Origin: an uncultured bacterium
GTDB taxonomy: Bacteria > Pseudomonadota > Alphaproteobacteria > Rhodospirillales > Rhodospirillaceae
DNA length: 64,000 nucleotides
Assembly: GCA_903888485.1 (NCBI GenBank)
Contig: CAISTS010000040.1
Span: 1-64,000, forward strand
Reading direction: 5' to 3'
The notes under the pieces were generated by a model. The model searched no databases, was not told where the DNA came from, and worked only from the letters and a program-made list of their open reading frames with translations. Every line of letters starts with the position of its first letter. The stretch's first letter is position 1. Position numbers and translations under genes: made by a program. Positions 43,428 through 50,789 of the stretch are shown piece after piece.

Positions 43428-43452
43428 CGAACATTGAGGGCTGAGCTTCGTT
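43428..43452 (+). promoter_or_regulatory. Probable EcfG-type promoter (one mismatch)
   Basis: CGAAC (43428-43432), 16-base spacer, CGTT (43449-43452); the first base differs from the GGAAC consensus. It ends 27 bases before the ATG of a small hydrophilic protein gene, matching the layout of the exact sites at 25180, 26539 and 42260. Confidence 0.5.
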
Positions 43453-43479
43453 TGTTCCATACAGCCAAGGAGATACGTC

Positions 43480-43677
43480 ATGAATGCCATCCGCAACAGC
43501 GATCAGCCGATTCCTACTAACACGCCGCTTGCGCGCAAAGATCAAACTTCGGGCGCGGACCTCGCGCGGCTTAACGAGACCGAGAGCGCCGCCGGCGGTC
43601 CACTGGACAATGCCCTGCGCGGCCAGCCCGATGCCAACATCAACACGCGCCGCGGCGGCCCCGTGGTCGAACGATAA
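43480..43677 (+). CDS. Small hydrophilic protein, unknown function
   Basis: Protein of 65 residues behind a textbook AAGGAGAT ribosome binding site. It is highly polar, without cysteine or a hydrophobic segment (IRNSDQPIPTNTPLARKD, LRGQPDANINTRRGG), and probably intrinsically disordered. The EcfG-like site upstream and the adjacent SFPASDPPS protein suggest a general-stress role. No homolog recognised. Confidence 0.6.
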   Translation: MNAIRNSDQPIPTNTPLARKDQTSGADLARLNETESAAGGPLDNALRGQPDANINTRRGGPVVER

Positions 43678-43887
<210 letters not shown>

Positions 43888-43977
43888 CTTTAATTCAGCG
43901 CGCCGAATCAAGCTGTTGACCCGGAGCGCCACTTCCTCTGCTAAGCTTTTGGCAAGCTTGGGGAGAGGGAGGCGGCC

Positions 43978-45777
43978 ATGCAGATTCATTTCACGCGCGC
44001 GGCGCGTATTCTCAGCGTGTGTGCGGGTGTCAGCGCGGGAGCGCAGGCTGCCGAAACGCCATACGCGCCCGACACCAAGTTCTCCGAGATTTTCGGGCGC
44101 GCCGTCACAGTTACGCACGCCGGCAAACCGGTCACCGATCCAACGTTCGCAGATATCCTGGCGTCCGATGCCTCCGGCGCGTCGAACAGCTTCGCGCGCG
44201 ATGCCGTGAAAGCGCTTGAGGCTGCGGCCCCTTCGGACTGCAAGAGTCTGACATCTCTCAAGCTGCCCTGGACGCGCATCCTCTCCGTAGAGGAAGTGCC
44301 CGCCGCGCCCGAAGCCATGGCGCATTGCAAGGTGCTGGGTGTCATCGACAAGGAAATCAACTTCGAAGTCGACCTGCCGATTGTCACGGGATGGAACGGC
44401 AAATTCCTCATGGGCGGCGGCGGCGGATTCCTCGGCACACTGCAGAGCCAGATCAAGCCCGCGGCGCTGCACCGGGGCTACGCCACGGCCTCGACCGACA
44501 CCGGCCATTCTATTCCGGATGACGTCGGCGGCTCCTGGGCGCTACGCGATCCCGAGCGCCTCGCCAACTTCGGCCATCGCGGCACGCATCTCACCCAGGC
44601 CACGGCGAAGATCATCATCCGGGCCTACTACAAGAAGCCCATCGCCAAGTCCTACTACTACGGCTCCTCGGGCAGCGGGCGCGTCGCCATGGTGCAAGCG
44701 CAACGCTACCCTGAAGACTTCGACGGCATTGTGGCGGCTTGCCCGGCTTACAGCTGGAGCAAGGGCATGGCCCTCAGCATGGCCTGGACGCAGCAGGCTA
44801 TGTACCGCACCGCCGAGGATCAGTACGCCTTCCGCTCGGTGGTGCCGCCGTCCAAGGTCGCCAAGATGGATGACGCCATCTATGCCAAGTGCGACGCCAT
44901 CGACGGACTTAAGGATGATCTGATCACCACGCCGGCCGCGTGCAAGTTCGATCCCTACGAGGATCTCCCGCGCTGCGCCGCTGGCAAGGACAGCGCCGCG
45001 TGCTTCACGCGCGACGAGATCGAAGTCATCGCCAAAGTTCACGCCGGCCCTTCCAACAGCACGGGACAACTCTGGTCCGGCTGGCCCTACGGCGGCGAGA
45101 GCATCGACGGTGCTTGGACCGCGCCCAAAGGGTCCGCCTATGTGATCGGCACGCGCCTGGATGAGAGCGGGAAAGAGAAGGCGCCCGGCGTCTACGCCAG
45201 CCGCCACTACCTGCTCGGCAACGAGACCATGCGTTATCTGATGTTCAACGACCCCACCTACGACCTGCACCGCTTCAACTTCGAGACCGACACTGCGGCG
45301 GTCCTGCCGATGGCGGCCCAAGTGGACGGCGACAACCCCGATCTTTCGGGCCTCAAGAGTCGCGGCGGCAAGCTGCTGATGTGGGTCGGCTATTCCGACT
45401 GGGCTGTGAACGCCTATTCGACCATCGACTACTACGAACGCGTACTCGCCAAGATGGGCGGGCAGGGTGCGGTCGGCGATACCGCGCGCCTGTTTCTGAT
45501 GCCGGGCACCGGTCACTGCAATTCGAGCGATCCCAAGCGCAAGACTCCGACCACGGCGGACTTCCTCACCGCGCTCGAGGAATGGGTCGAGCAGGGTCGC
45601 GCGCCGGAGCGAATTTTGGCATCACACGTGAACGGTGATGCGGGGCGTGGTCAAAGCATGCCGATCAAGGGCACCATCGACCGCACCCGCCCGCTGTGTC
45701 CTTATCCCGCCGTCGCGACATATGTCGGCAAGGGCAACACCAACGACGCCGCCAATTTCCGCTGCGCCACGCCGTAA
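43978..45777 (+). CDS. Tannase/feruloyl esterase family hydrolase, variant active site
   Basis: Protein of 599 residues with a signal peptide (about 1-23, ending AQA-AE). The fold matches the tannase/feruloyl esterase family along its length (LMGGGGGFLGTLQ, GYATASTDTGHS, FGHRGTHLTQATAKIIIRAYY, DPKRKTPTTADFLTALEEWVEQG). The nucleophile is S231 in GSSGSGR, but its neighbour is S230, where most members have a cysteine. The catalytic His H513 is still followed by C514 (GTGHC). The family disulfide joining these neighbours therefore cannot form in the usual way. It is about 40% larger in the lid region than its relative at 26790 by rough comparison. A TonB receptor gene follows after 156 bases. 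Confidence 0.85.
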   Translation: MQIHFTRAARILSVCAGVSAGAQAAETPYAPDTKFSEIFGRAVTVTHAGKPVTDPTFADILASDASGASNSFARDAVKALEAAAPSDCKSLTSLKLPWTRILSVEEVPAAPEAMAHCKVLGVIDKEINFEVDLPIVTGWNGKFLMGGGGGFLGTLQSQIKPAALHRGYATASTDTGHSIPDDVGGSWALRDPERLANFGHRGTHLTQATAKIIIRAYYKKPIAKSYYYGSSGSGRVAMVQAQRYPEDFDGIVAACPAYSWSKGMALSMAWTQQAMYRTAEDQYAFRSVVPPSKVAKMDDAIYAKCDAIDGLKDDLITTPAACKFDPYEDLPRCAAGKDSAACFTRDEIEVIAKVHAGPSNSTGQLWSGWPYGGESIDGAWTAPKGSAYVIGTRLDESGKEKAPGVYASRHYLLGNETMRYLMFNDPTYDLHRFNFETDTAAVLPMAAQVDGDNPDLSGLKSRGGKLLMWVGYSDWAVNAYSTIDYYERVLAKMGGQGAVGDTARLFLMPGTGHCNSSDPKRKTPTTADFLTALEEWVEQGRAPERILASHVNGDAGRGQSMPIKGTIDRTRPLCPYPAVATYVGKGNTNDAANFRCATP

Positions 45778-45859
45778 CGTCCCGAGACACTGTTCCGTCT
45801 GGCGAGCCACGCTGCCACGCAGTTGTGACCGGCTTTTATTTTGGAAAGTTGGGCGGAAA

Positions 45860-45880
45860 TGACGTTAGACTGTAACGTCA
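45860..45880. promoter_or_regulatory. Perfect 8+8 inverted repeat, candidate operator
   Basis: TGACGTTA (45860-45867), 5-base spacer, TAACGTCA (45873-45880), followed by another CGTAACG. It lies 54 bases before the GTG start of the short TonB receptor, a normal place for a repressor or activator site. Confidence 0.5.
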
Positions 45881-45933
45881 CGTAACGACGGGGAGAACCG
45901 CCGCTTCACAGCGCCGGTATTTTTGGGGGTTTT

Positions 45934-47874
45934 GTGTTTCGTAAAAGTTGGTTCTTTGGTTGCCTGACAGCCGTCGGGCTGGTGTCCTTGAGTCAAACGG
46001 CCATCGCGCAACGCGCGGATGAGAACGCCGTCAATGCGGCGGAGGATGCGTTCGGCACGCGTGTCGGCACGGAAGGTGTAGGCCTATACGACTCACGCAA
46101 CGTCCGCGGCTTCGATCCCCAGCAAGCCGGCAACATGCGTCTCGACGGAATGTACTTCGACCAGCAGGCCGTGTTCGGCACCCGTCTGCAGCGCACCCAA
46201 TCCATGCGCGTCGGCATCACCGCGCAATCTTATCCTTTTCCGGCGCCCACCGGCATTGTCGACACGGCGCTGATCCGGCCTGCCAATCACCCCGTCACCA
46301 GCGCGTCGGTGCAGTACAGCGTGCCGGTCGGACAAAGGTCCTACACGCTCGATTATTCGACGCCGCTGATCCAGGACAAGCTCGGCATGTTCATCGGCAC
46401 GAATTACATGCCGGCGATCAGCGACTGGCACGGCAAGAACCCGTTCTGGACAGTGGCGACGCTCTGGCGCTGGACGCCAAGCGACAATTTCGAAGCCATC
46501 CCATTCCTCTACTATAACCAGCAGCTCGACGGCGAAGTGCAGCCGCAGATATTCACCTCCGGTGCCTATCGTCCGCCCCGCTTCGACCGCGACGTGTTCT
46601 TCGGACAGGATTGGGCCGACCGTCGCTACAACGACCGCAACTACGGTCTCATCATGCGCGGCACGCCGTTCAAAAATTGGCGCCTGCAGGGGGCGATCTT
46701 CCACTCTGATCAGGAGCGCCTCGACAACTACGTGGTGTTCTTCCGCAACACCCAGCCGAACGGTGTTGCCGACCTCGCCGTGCGGCGCGACCCGCACCAT
46801 CGCCTGACGTCGAACTCGGGCGAAGCGCGCGCCTCGGGCGTCTACACGCAAGGCAAATACCGTCACACCATTCACCTCGACGTGCGCGGGCGCGACACCG
46901 ACCGCCTCTTCGGGGGCGGCCAGACGCTCCCCTTTGGGCAAGCCACCATCGGCGTCGAGAAGCCGGTCGTGCGTCCGAACTACACCTACGGCGTGCGCGA
47001 TCGTGACGTAGTCAAGCAGATCACGCCGGGCATTTCCTACGGCGGCCAGTGGGCCGGTGTCGGCGAGTTTAGCGTTGGGCTGCAGAAGAGTTTCTATGAC
47101 CGCGAGTTCGGCAAGGAGAACGCCGCCGTGCCGACGCCGACCAAGAGCAGGCCCTGGCTCTACAACGCCACCGCCGCGGCAAACCCAACGCGCGATCTGG
47201 CGATCTATGCTGGTTATACGCGCGGTATCGAAGAGTTCGGCACCGCGCCCGACAACGCCGCCAATGCCGGCGCGCCGGTGCCCGCCGCGCTCACCAAGCA
47301 GATCGATGCCGGTCTGCGCTATCGCATCATCCCCGGCATGAACCTGGTCGCCGGTGTGTTCGAAGTCAGCAAACCGTACTTCGATCGCGACACGGCCAAC
47401 ATCTATACCAATGTCGGCAGTATCAAGCATCGCGGCATCGAGATATCGCTGACGGGACAGCCGATACCAGGACTCACGGTCGTTGCCGGCTCGGTGCTTC
47501 TGAAAGCCCGCATCTCGGGATTGTCGGTCGACCGTGGTTTGATCGGCAAGATTCCGATGGGCACGCCGCCCAAGATTTTCCGTCTCAGCCTGCAGTACGG
47601 CCCCGCGTCGTGGCACGGATTCTCGATCGACACGCAGACCGACTACACGTCGTCGCAATACGCCAACCGCTTGGACACTTTGCGTATTCCGGCGGCCATG
47701 ACGCTCGACCTCGGCATGCGCTACGCGTTCAAGATCAGCGAGATCACCGCCAATATCCGCGCGCAGATGCGTAACGCGTTCAATTCCTACGATTGGAACG
47801 TCGACGGCGCATCCGGGCGCTTTTATGTGAACGCGCCGCGCCGTTTCTCGGTGCGTCTCGCCGCCGACTTCTAG
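45934..47874 (+). CDS. Short TonB-dependent receptor-like protein
   Basis: Protein of 646 residues starting at GTG 45934 behind GGGGGT. Signal peptide about 1-25 (ending AIA-QR). The plug is unusually short: NAVNAAEDAFGTRVGTEGVGLYDSRNVRGFDPQQAGNMRLDGMYFDQQ occupies the place of the normal TonB box and plug start, and no typical VTAR-type box is visible. The barrel is recognisable (alternating aromatic strands, ending RRFSVRLAADF with terminal Phe). It could be a TonB receptor of a reduced subgroup. Its stop overlaps the convergent CoA ligase stop by 4 bases. Confidence 0.75.
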   Translation: MFRKSWFFGCLTAVGLVSLSQTAIAQRADENAVNAAEDAFGTRVGTEGVGLYDSRNVRGFDPQQAGNMRLDGMYFDQQAVFGTRLQRTQSMRVGITAQSYPFPAPTGIVDTALIRPANHPVTSASVQYSVPVGQRSYTLDYSTPLIQDKLGMFIGTNYMPAISDWHGKNPFWTVATLWRWTPSDNFEAIPFLYYNQQLDGEVQPQIFTSGAYRPPRFDRDVFFGQDWADRRYNDRNYGLIMRGTPFKNWRLQGAIFHSDQERLDNYVVFFRNTQPNGVADLAVRRDPHHRLTSNSGEARASGVYTQGKYRHTIHLDVRGRDTDRLFGGGQTLPFGQATIGVEKPVVRPNYTYGVRDRDVVKQITPGISYGGQWAGVGEFSVGLQKSFYDREFGKENAAVPTPTKSRPWLYNATAAANPTRDLAIYAGYTRGIEEFGTAPDNAANAGAPVPAALTKQIDAGLRYRIIPGMNLVAGVFEVSKPYFDRDTANIYTNVGSIKHRGIEISLTGQPIPGLTVVAGSVLLKARISGLSVDRGLIGKIPMGTPPKIFRLSLQYGPASWHGFSIDTQTDYTSSQYANRLDTLRIPAAMTLDLGMRYAFKISEITANIRAQMRNAFNSYDWNVDGASGRFYVNAPRRFSVRLAADF

Positions 47875-49379
47875 CCGCGCAGAATATCTGTCGCACCGCC
47901 GGGCCAGCGCGGCTTGTCCAGCTCGCGCAGCGTGGTCTTTAGCACCTTGCCGTAGTGATTCTTCGGCAGCTCAGGCACGAAGACATAGTCCTTCGGCCGT
48001 TTGAAGCGTGCGATCCGGTCGAGGCAGAAGCGGTCGAGGGTCGCAGCATCGGTCTGGCCGACGATGTAGGCTACCGCGACTTCGCCCCACTCGCTATCGG
48101 GCCGGCCGATCACCGAAACTTCGGTGATGCCGGGATGCGTCAGCAGCACTTCTTCCACCTCGCGCGGATATATGTTGCTGCCGCCGGAAATGATCAGGTC
48201 CTTCGAGCGGTCGCGCAGCGTGAGATAGCCGTAGGCGTCCATGGAGCCGATATCGCCGGTGTGCAGCCAGCCGTCCTTAAGTGTTGCGGCGGTGGCGCGG
48301 TTGTCCTTCCAGTAGCCGGCCATGACGGTATCGCCGCGGATCAGCACCTCGCCGATCTCGCCGGCCGGCAGCGTTTCGTTGTCTTTACCGATACGCACTT
48401 CGACCGCGCCATTGGCGCTGCCGACCGAGGCGATGCGCGCGGCCCACTGCGGATGTGCGCGGTCAGCCATGTCCGCTTTCGTCAGAACCGTGCCGGTCAT
48501 CGGCGTCTCGCCTTGGGCATAGATCTGCACGATGCGCGGGCCGAAGCGGTCGAGGGCCTTGACCGCATCGGCCACATGCCACGGCCCGCCGCCGGTCACG
48601 AAGCTGCGGATATGTGCCGCCGGAAAATCAGGCGCCGCGGCAGTAAGGCGGCTCAGCATGGTCGGCGCGAGGAACATCGACGTGCCGGCGCGCCGCGCGA
48701 TGATGCGCGCGATCTCGTCGGGATCGAAGCTCTTGGATTCCGCGACGATGTTGAGTCCACGCTGCAGCACCAGCGCGAGAGAATAAAGTCCCGAACCGTG
48801 ACTCAGCGGCGCCGCATGCAACAATGCATCGCGCGATGTTGTCGGATCGACGCCCACCATCGCCGCATAAGTCATGGCCGCGAGGTTGCGGTGCGTCAGC
48901 ATCGCGGCCTTGGGGCGCCCCGTGGTGCCTGACGTGTAGAACAGCCAGGCGAGGTCCGACGCGGCACAGCTTTGCAGCGCCGCAGCATCTCCTGCGAACA
49001 GCGTTTCGCATTCTTCCATGGCAATGACCTTGCCGGCGTATTTCACGCCCGCGAAGTCCGAGCCGGCGATCAGCAGTCCGGCGCCGCTGTGATCAAGCAT
49101 CCAGGCGACTTCGTTCGCGTGCAGCTTGGCGTTGATCGGCAGGGCGACGCAGCCGGCCCACCAGATCCCGAAAAGGCATTCGAGATATTCAGGGGAATTG
49201 GGCGCGGCGATGGCGATGCGCGCGCCTTTGGACAGGCCCATACGGTTGAGCGCACCGGCAAAACCCGCCGCGCGCCGGGCGAAACCCTCGTAGCTGCGCG
49301 CGATACCGGTTCCCAAACCTAGAGCCGGCGCGTGGCCCTCGGCCCGCGCCGCGCGCTCCAGCCAAACCGCGAGGTTCAT
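47871..49379 (-). CDS. AMP-binding acyl-CoA synthetase
   Basis: Protein of 502 residues. ATG 49379 overlaps the IclR stop (ATGA), so the two genes are translationally coupled; a longer start at 49439 would lie inside the regulator. ANL-superfamily motifs are clear: LFYTSGTTGRPKAAMLTH (P-loop-like A3), GETPMTGT, DGWLHTGDIGSMDAYGYLTLRDRSKDLIISGGSNIYPREVEEVL (hinge and A8) and the catalytic lysine in KNHYGKVLKT. It activates a carboxylic acid as an acyl-adenylate and then as a CoA thioester. Aromatic or short-chain acids are plausible given the nearby esterase; the gene order says its regulator is the adjacent IclR protein. Confidence 0.9.
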   Translation of the reverse strand: MNLAVWLERAARAEGHAPALGLGTGIARSYEGFARRAAGFAGALNRMGLSKGARIAIAAPNSPEYLECLFGIWWAGCVALPINAKLHANEVAWMLDHSGAGLLIAGSDFAGVKYAGKVIAMEECETLFAGDAAALQSCAASDLAWLFYTSGTTGRPKAAMLTHRNLAAMTYAAMVGVDPTTSRDALLHAAPLSHGSGLYSLALVLQRGLNIVAESKSFDPDEIARIIARRAGTSMFLAPTMLSRLTAAAPDFPAAHIRSFVTGGGPWHVADAVKALDRFGPRIVQIYAQGETPMTGTVLTKADMADRAHPQWAARIASVGSANGAVEVRIGKDNETLPAGEIGEVLIRGDTVMAGYWKDNRATAATLKDGWLHTGDIGSMDAYGYLTLRDRSKDLIISGGSNIYPREVEEVLLTHPGITEVSVIGRPDSEWGEVAVAYIVGQTDAATLDRFCLDRIARFKRPKDYVFVPELPKNHYGKVLKTTLRELDKPRWPGGATDILRG

Positions 49380-50188
49380 CCGCCTTGCTTTCGCCGCTGC
49401 AAAAGGTTCGAGCTCTTGCCGAGCTGTTCGGAAAGCCACTTGGCTTCGCGCTTCAGCGCCACCGCCAGCTTCTTCTGGCGGTCGGGCTGCAGGCGGCTTT
49501 CGACGGCGGCGATATTGAGCGCGCCGACGGGGCGCCCGCCGGCGTCCTGGATGGCGACGCTGATGCCCCAGGATCCCGGCCAGATCAGGCCGGCGTTGAG
49601 GGCATAGCCCATGCTGCGCGCCTGGGTGACCATCTTGCGCAGTCGTACGGGGGAATAGCGGGGGTAGAACTCGGCGATGCGTTTAGCGTTGGCCGCGATG
49701 ACCCGCTCGACAGCCTCATCGTCCATGGCGGCGAGGATCGCCTGGCCGGCCGAGCTCACCCCGAGGGGGTGGCGGTCGCCGACTTTAAGGACGTGGGTGC
49801 GGATGGGGAAAGCGCCTTCCTCACGCTGGACGTAGACCACGTCCAGGCCCCGCACGACGGACAGGAAGGCGGTGTCCTGCGAGATCTCGGCCAAGCGGGT
49901 CAGCGCCGGCAGAGCCAAGTCCTGCACGTCGTAGCGGGCCGCCGCGATGGTGCCCAGGATGAAGGTTTCGGGCCCGAGGAAGTAGCACTTGCGCGTGGTT
50001 TCCTGTTCGATCAGGCCCTCGCGCATCAGGCCCGCCAGGATGCGGTGAACCGTGGGCTTGGTCAGGTTGGTTTTGGCGACGACATCGGCCAGGCGCGCGC
50101 CCGCGCCGAACGTCGCTACCGTCCGCAGCACCGCGGCGGCGCGTTCGATGCTTTGCGAACCGCTTGCTTTGCCGTTGGAATCAGCCAT
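49376..50188 (-). CDS. IclR-family transcriptional regulator
   Basis: Protein of 270 residues. N-terminal winged helix-turn-helix (about 12-75, SIERAAAVLRTV, LADVVAKTNLTKPTVHRILAGLMREGLIE) and a C-terminal effector-binding domain (about 85-255, LGVSSAGQAILAAMDDE and the closing GALNIAAVESRL). IclR proteins commonly control catabolic operons in response to aromatic or acyl ligands; here it is the first gene of an operon with a CoA ligase. A truncated paralog with the same N-terminus is found at 16528. The element GGACC-N7-GGACC upstream (50293-50309) is shared with that remnant and is the likely operator. Confidence 0.9.
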   Translation of the reverse strand: MADSNGKASGSQSIERAAAVLRTVATFGAGARLADVVAKTNLTKPTVHRILAGLMREGLIEQETTRKCYFLGPETFILGTIAAARYDVQDLALPALTRLAEISQDTAFLSVVRGLDVVYVQREEGAFPIRTHVLKVGDRHPLGVSSAGQAILAAMDDEAVERVIAANAKRIAEFYPRYSPVRLRKMVTQARSMGYALNAGLIWPGSWGISVAIQDAGGRPVGALNIAAVESRLQPDRQKKLAVALKREAKWLSEQLGKSSNLLQRRKQGG

Positions 50189-50789
50189 GGTTCCCCATCA
50201 GGCCACTATGTGGACCGGCGCGCCTTCTCATTAGCGGAAGTATAAGCTCAGATTATTATAAGTAAATTTTTCCGCGCGGTTTTTTGGGCACAGGACCATA
50301 TATTGGACCGGCAGCATTGACGCTCGCGCTCGCCGCCCGCTAAAGCTCCCCTGTTACACACATCTGCGCCGCGCATTGCGGGCCCGTGGGTGTCCATGGA
50401 ACCGGGGATCGTCGATGGGGTGGGGGATGAGCGCCAACCCTGCGCAGGCAGGTCGTGCGACCGTCAGTCGGGGTCGCAGGAAGAGCGCGACCTTCCAACA
50501 GTTCTCCTCAATCCGGTGCAGAAAAGCACCGCCCGTGCGGCGCTCAACATTTTGCGAAACTGATGGCGCTGGTGAGGCGGTATTCACCTGCAAATTTGAT
50601 CGTCTACTGCATCTCACATACACGAAAGCTTGTGTGGCGGAATGGCTGAAGACATGGCATCCATTTGGAGCGCCGTCGGGAGCGGTCGCATCAAGATTTG
50701 GAAATACCGCACGTATCGGCAAAGCGTGCACCAATCACAATCATCCATCGAACAGTCAGCGGCATTGAGCCGTATTCAGGAGGAGAGAC
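50189..50789. other. 601-base regulatory/intergenic stretch
   Basis: Apart from the candidate operator at 50293-50309 I see no gene; open frames here lack ribosome binding sites and recognisable domains. It holds the divergent upstream regions of the IclR operon and paralog F. The part from 50560 on is AT-richer and contains CACGAAAGCTTGTG, an imperfect dyad. Confidence 0.5.
50293..50309. promoter_or_regulatory. Candidate IclR operator
   Basis: GGACC-ATATATT-GGACC direct repeat, 105-121 bases upstream of the IclR start at 50188. The surrounding 29 bases (50294-50322) match 24 of 29 upstream of the truncated IclR copy at 16528. Confidence 0.45.

Noticed and set aside
50376-50768. 130-residue plus-strand open frame between the IclR gene and paralog F
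   Set aside because: No ribosome binding site, no domain, composition unlike neighbouring proteins; most likely chance.
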